Assembly (NCBI GenBank): GCA_017461725.1
Contig: JAFTXG010000001.1
Span: forward strand, 1-64,000
Length of the DNA stretch: 64,000 bases
From: Lachnospiraceae bacterium
Lineage (GTDB): Bacteria > Bacillota > Clostridia > Lachnospirales > Lachnospiraceae
Direction: 5' to 3'
The notes beneath the pieces are model-generated. The model did no database searches. It was not told the origin of the DNA and worked only from the letters and a program-made list of their open reading frames with translations. This document shows, piece by piece, positions 62,879 to 64,000 of the stretch. The translations under genes and the position numbers were made by a program. How positions within the stretch are numbered: the first letter of the stretch is position 1; each line of letters begins with the position of its first letter.

Positions 62879-64000
62879 TCAGCACCATATCTCATGCAGC
62901 CCCGACTCCAGCCGGCAAAGCTTACCCGAATCGCCCGGCAGACTCACATACGCCGTGGTATTAAAGGGCACCTTCACCGCCAGCCGATAGCCCTCTCTCC
63001 CTTTCGTCTTTGCCTTTTCCCATCTGATACGGATCTCACCTCTCGGCGAATGATACTCCATCTCCACATGGTCAAAACGCTCAGTGAATTCCGGTCTCAC
63101 ATAGAATTCCTTAAAGCCTGGCTCTTTTTCCGTCAAACCGCACATATTCTCATAGTACCACTGGACAATACTTCCGTAGGCGTAGTGATTCAGGGAATTC
63201 ATCCCGGTGCCGGAAATCTTTCCGTCGGGAAGGACTGAATTCCAGCGCTCCCAGATGGTCGTCGCCCCCATATCCACCTCGTAGAGCCAGCTGGGGAAAT
63301 CCTTCTGAAACAGCACTTTGTAGGCCGCCTCACTGCAGCCTTCCGCAGAAAGGACTCTGCACAGATAAGAGGTTCCCACAAAGCCGCAGGACAGGTGCAT
63401 ATTGTTTGCCTCAAGCAGCTTAATCAGCCCCTCGGCAATCAATTTTCTTCCTTCCGGCTCCACAAGATCAAACTGCAGCGCCAGGATATGCGCTGTCTGT
63501 GTGGGAATGGTCATCCGGCCATCCTCGGTAAAATATTCCTTTCGGATCGCAGCCCTCGTCCGATCGCTGATTTGCTGATAACGATCCGCATCCTCCTCCT
63601 TGCCCAAAAGCTTTGCTGTCTGCGCAACCAACAGAGAAGAATTCTTCAAAAATACGGATGCGATGTAGGTGGTGTCAGTTCCGCCATATCGGTCATCCTC
63701 CCCCTGTCCATCCAGAGCAAGCCAGTCACCGAACTGAAAGCCGCCGCTCCACAGACCTTTCTCGTCCACATACTTGCCCACGATCCAGTCGACCCAGACT
63801 GACATACTGGGATACTGCCGCTCCAAAATGGTGATATCTCCGTAATGCCGGTACATGGTCCAGGGTATGATCACCGCCGCATCTCCCCACACACTGGCGC
63901 CTCCGTGCCAGAAAGCAGATTCCGTGAAGGACTCTCTCAGCAGGGAGGGCACCACATGGGTGACCATTCCATGATTTTTCTGCTGCTCATGCCAGAGATC
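62879..64000 (-). CDS. Alpha-L-rhamnosidase, GH78 (partial)
   Basis: The 5' end is beyond the window; 374 codons to the stop are present. The catalytic alpha/alpha barrel of GH78 is seen in AFWHGGASVWGDAAVIIPW, WSGGFQFGDWLALDG, TIWERWNSVLPDG and LNHYAYGSIVQWYYE; E within WERW and D/E elsewhere act in catalysis. A beta domain completes the C-terminus. It removes terminal rhamnose from glycosides or pectin fragments. It lies 152 bases before rhaB on the same strand, so rhamnose release and catabolism are linked. Confidence 0.9.
   Translation of the reverse strand, partial: DLWHEQQKNHGMVTHVVPSLLRESFTESAFWHGGASVWGDAAVIIPWTMYRHYGDITILERQYPSMSVWVDWIVGKYVDEKGLWSGGFQFGDWLALDGQGEDDRYGGTDTTYIASVFLKNSSLLVAQTAKLLGKEEDADRYQQISDRTRAAIRKEYFTEDGRMTIPTQTAHILALQFDLVEPEGRKLIAEGLIKLLEANNMHLSCGFVGTSYLCRVLSAEGCSEAAYKVLFQKDFPSWLYEVDMGATTIWERWNSVLPDGKISGTGMNSLNHYAYGSIVQWYYENMCGLTEKEPGFKEFYVRPEFTERFDHVEMEYHSPRGEIRIRWEKAKTKGREGYRLAVKVPFNTTAYVSLPGDSGKLCRLESGLHEIWC

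Overview
The window looks like a chromosome segment of a Lachnospiraceae-type gut Clostridium. This is inferred from the ordering dgt-dnaG-rpoD-trmK, a split transketolase, a four-gene Na+-pumping oxaloacetate decarboxylase, type III glutamine synthetase, a Csp-like subtilase, YesM/YesN regulators and Rpn-type nucleases. Purine-rich ribosome binding sites and Gram-positive style promoters (TTGACA/TATAAT) are seen throughout. There are no rRNA or tRNA genes and no CRISPR array that I can see.

Layout. 1-163: the right end of an ISL3-like insertion sequence abutting the terminator of a split transketolase (189-1954). 2185-8021: a MurE-like ligase, a small cupin, a YiiX-like cysteine hydrolase, YlmH and the KtrA/KtrB potassium uptake pair. 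8091-11873: GH36 alpha-galactosidase and NADP isocitrate dehydrogenase. 12069-18786: the macromolecular-synthesis operon dgt, (46-aa ORF), dnaG, rpoD, trmK and a TGS-domain nucleoside kinase, preceded by a structured leader. 19180-26538: a polysaccharide deacetylase, a small unknown protein, an unusual operon of two esterase-like hydrolases plus an ATP-grasp ligase, and a subtilase. 26719-30245: oxaloacetate decarboxylase subunits. 30503-35737: a tiny membrane protein, a two-part threonine/serine exporter, LrgA/LrgB and glutamine synthetase III. 35814-40464: a large glycosyltransferase-like membrane protein, a three-gene membrane cassette, a long palindromic element and an Rpn-type nuclease. 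40862-44670: metallophosphoesterase, sirtuin, a membrane-bound HTH regulator and an SdpR/SdpI pair with two perfect-arm operators.

44833-64000 is a carbohydrate-use island: a broken sugar isomerase, an SGNH esterase, a YesM/YesN two-component system, an LplB-type ABC importer with its lipoprotein, a GNAT protein, a GH127-like arabinofuranosidase, a PHP hydrolase, a TIM-barrel sugar isomerase, then rhaD-rhaA-rhaB and a GH78 alpha-L-rhamnosidase cut by the window end. Together these suggest sensing, import, deacylation and depolymerisation of a rhamnose- and probably arabinofuranose-containing plant glycan, with rhamnose sent through rhamnulose-1-phosphate. This part also holds most of the decay: a deleted and frameshifted isomerase, an orphan 36-codon fragment, an internally deleted Rpn gene, and an AT-rich GH127/PHP patch.

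The best candidates for something undescribed are the esterase-esterase-ATP-grasp operon (21335-24417), the multi-stem leader of the dgt-dnaG-rpoD operon (18836-18956), and the small membrane cassette at 37767-39373.
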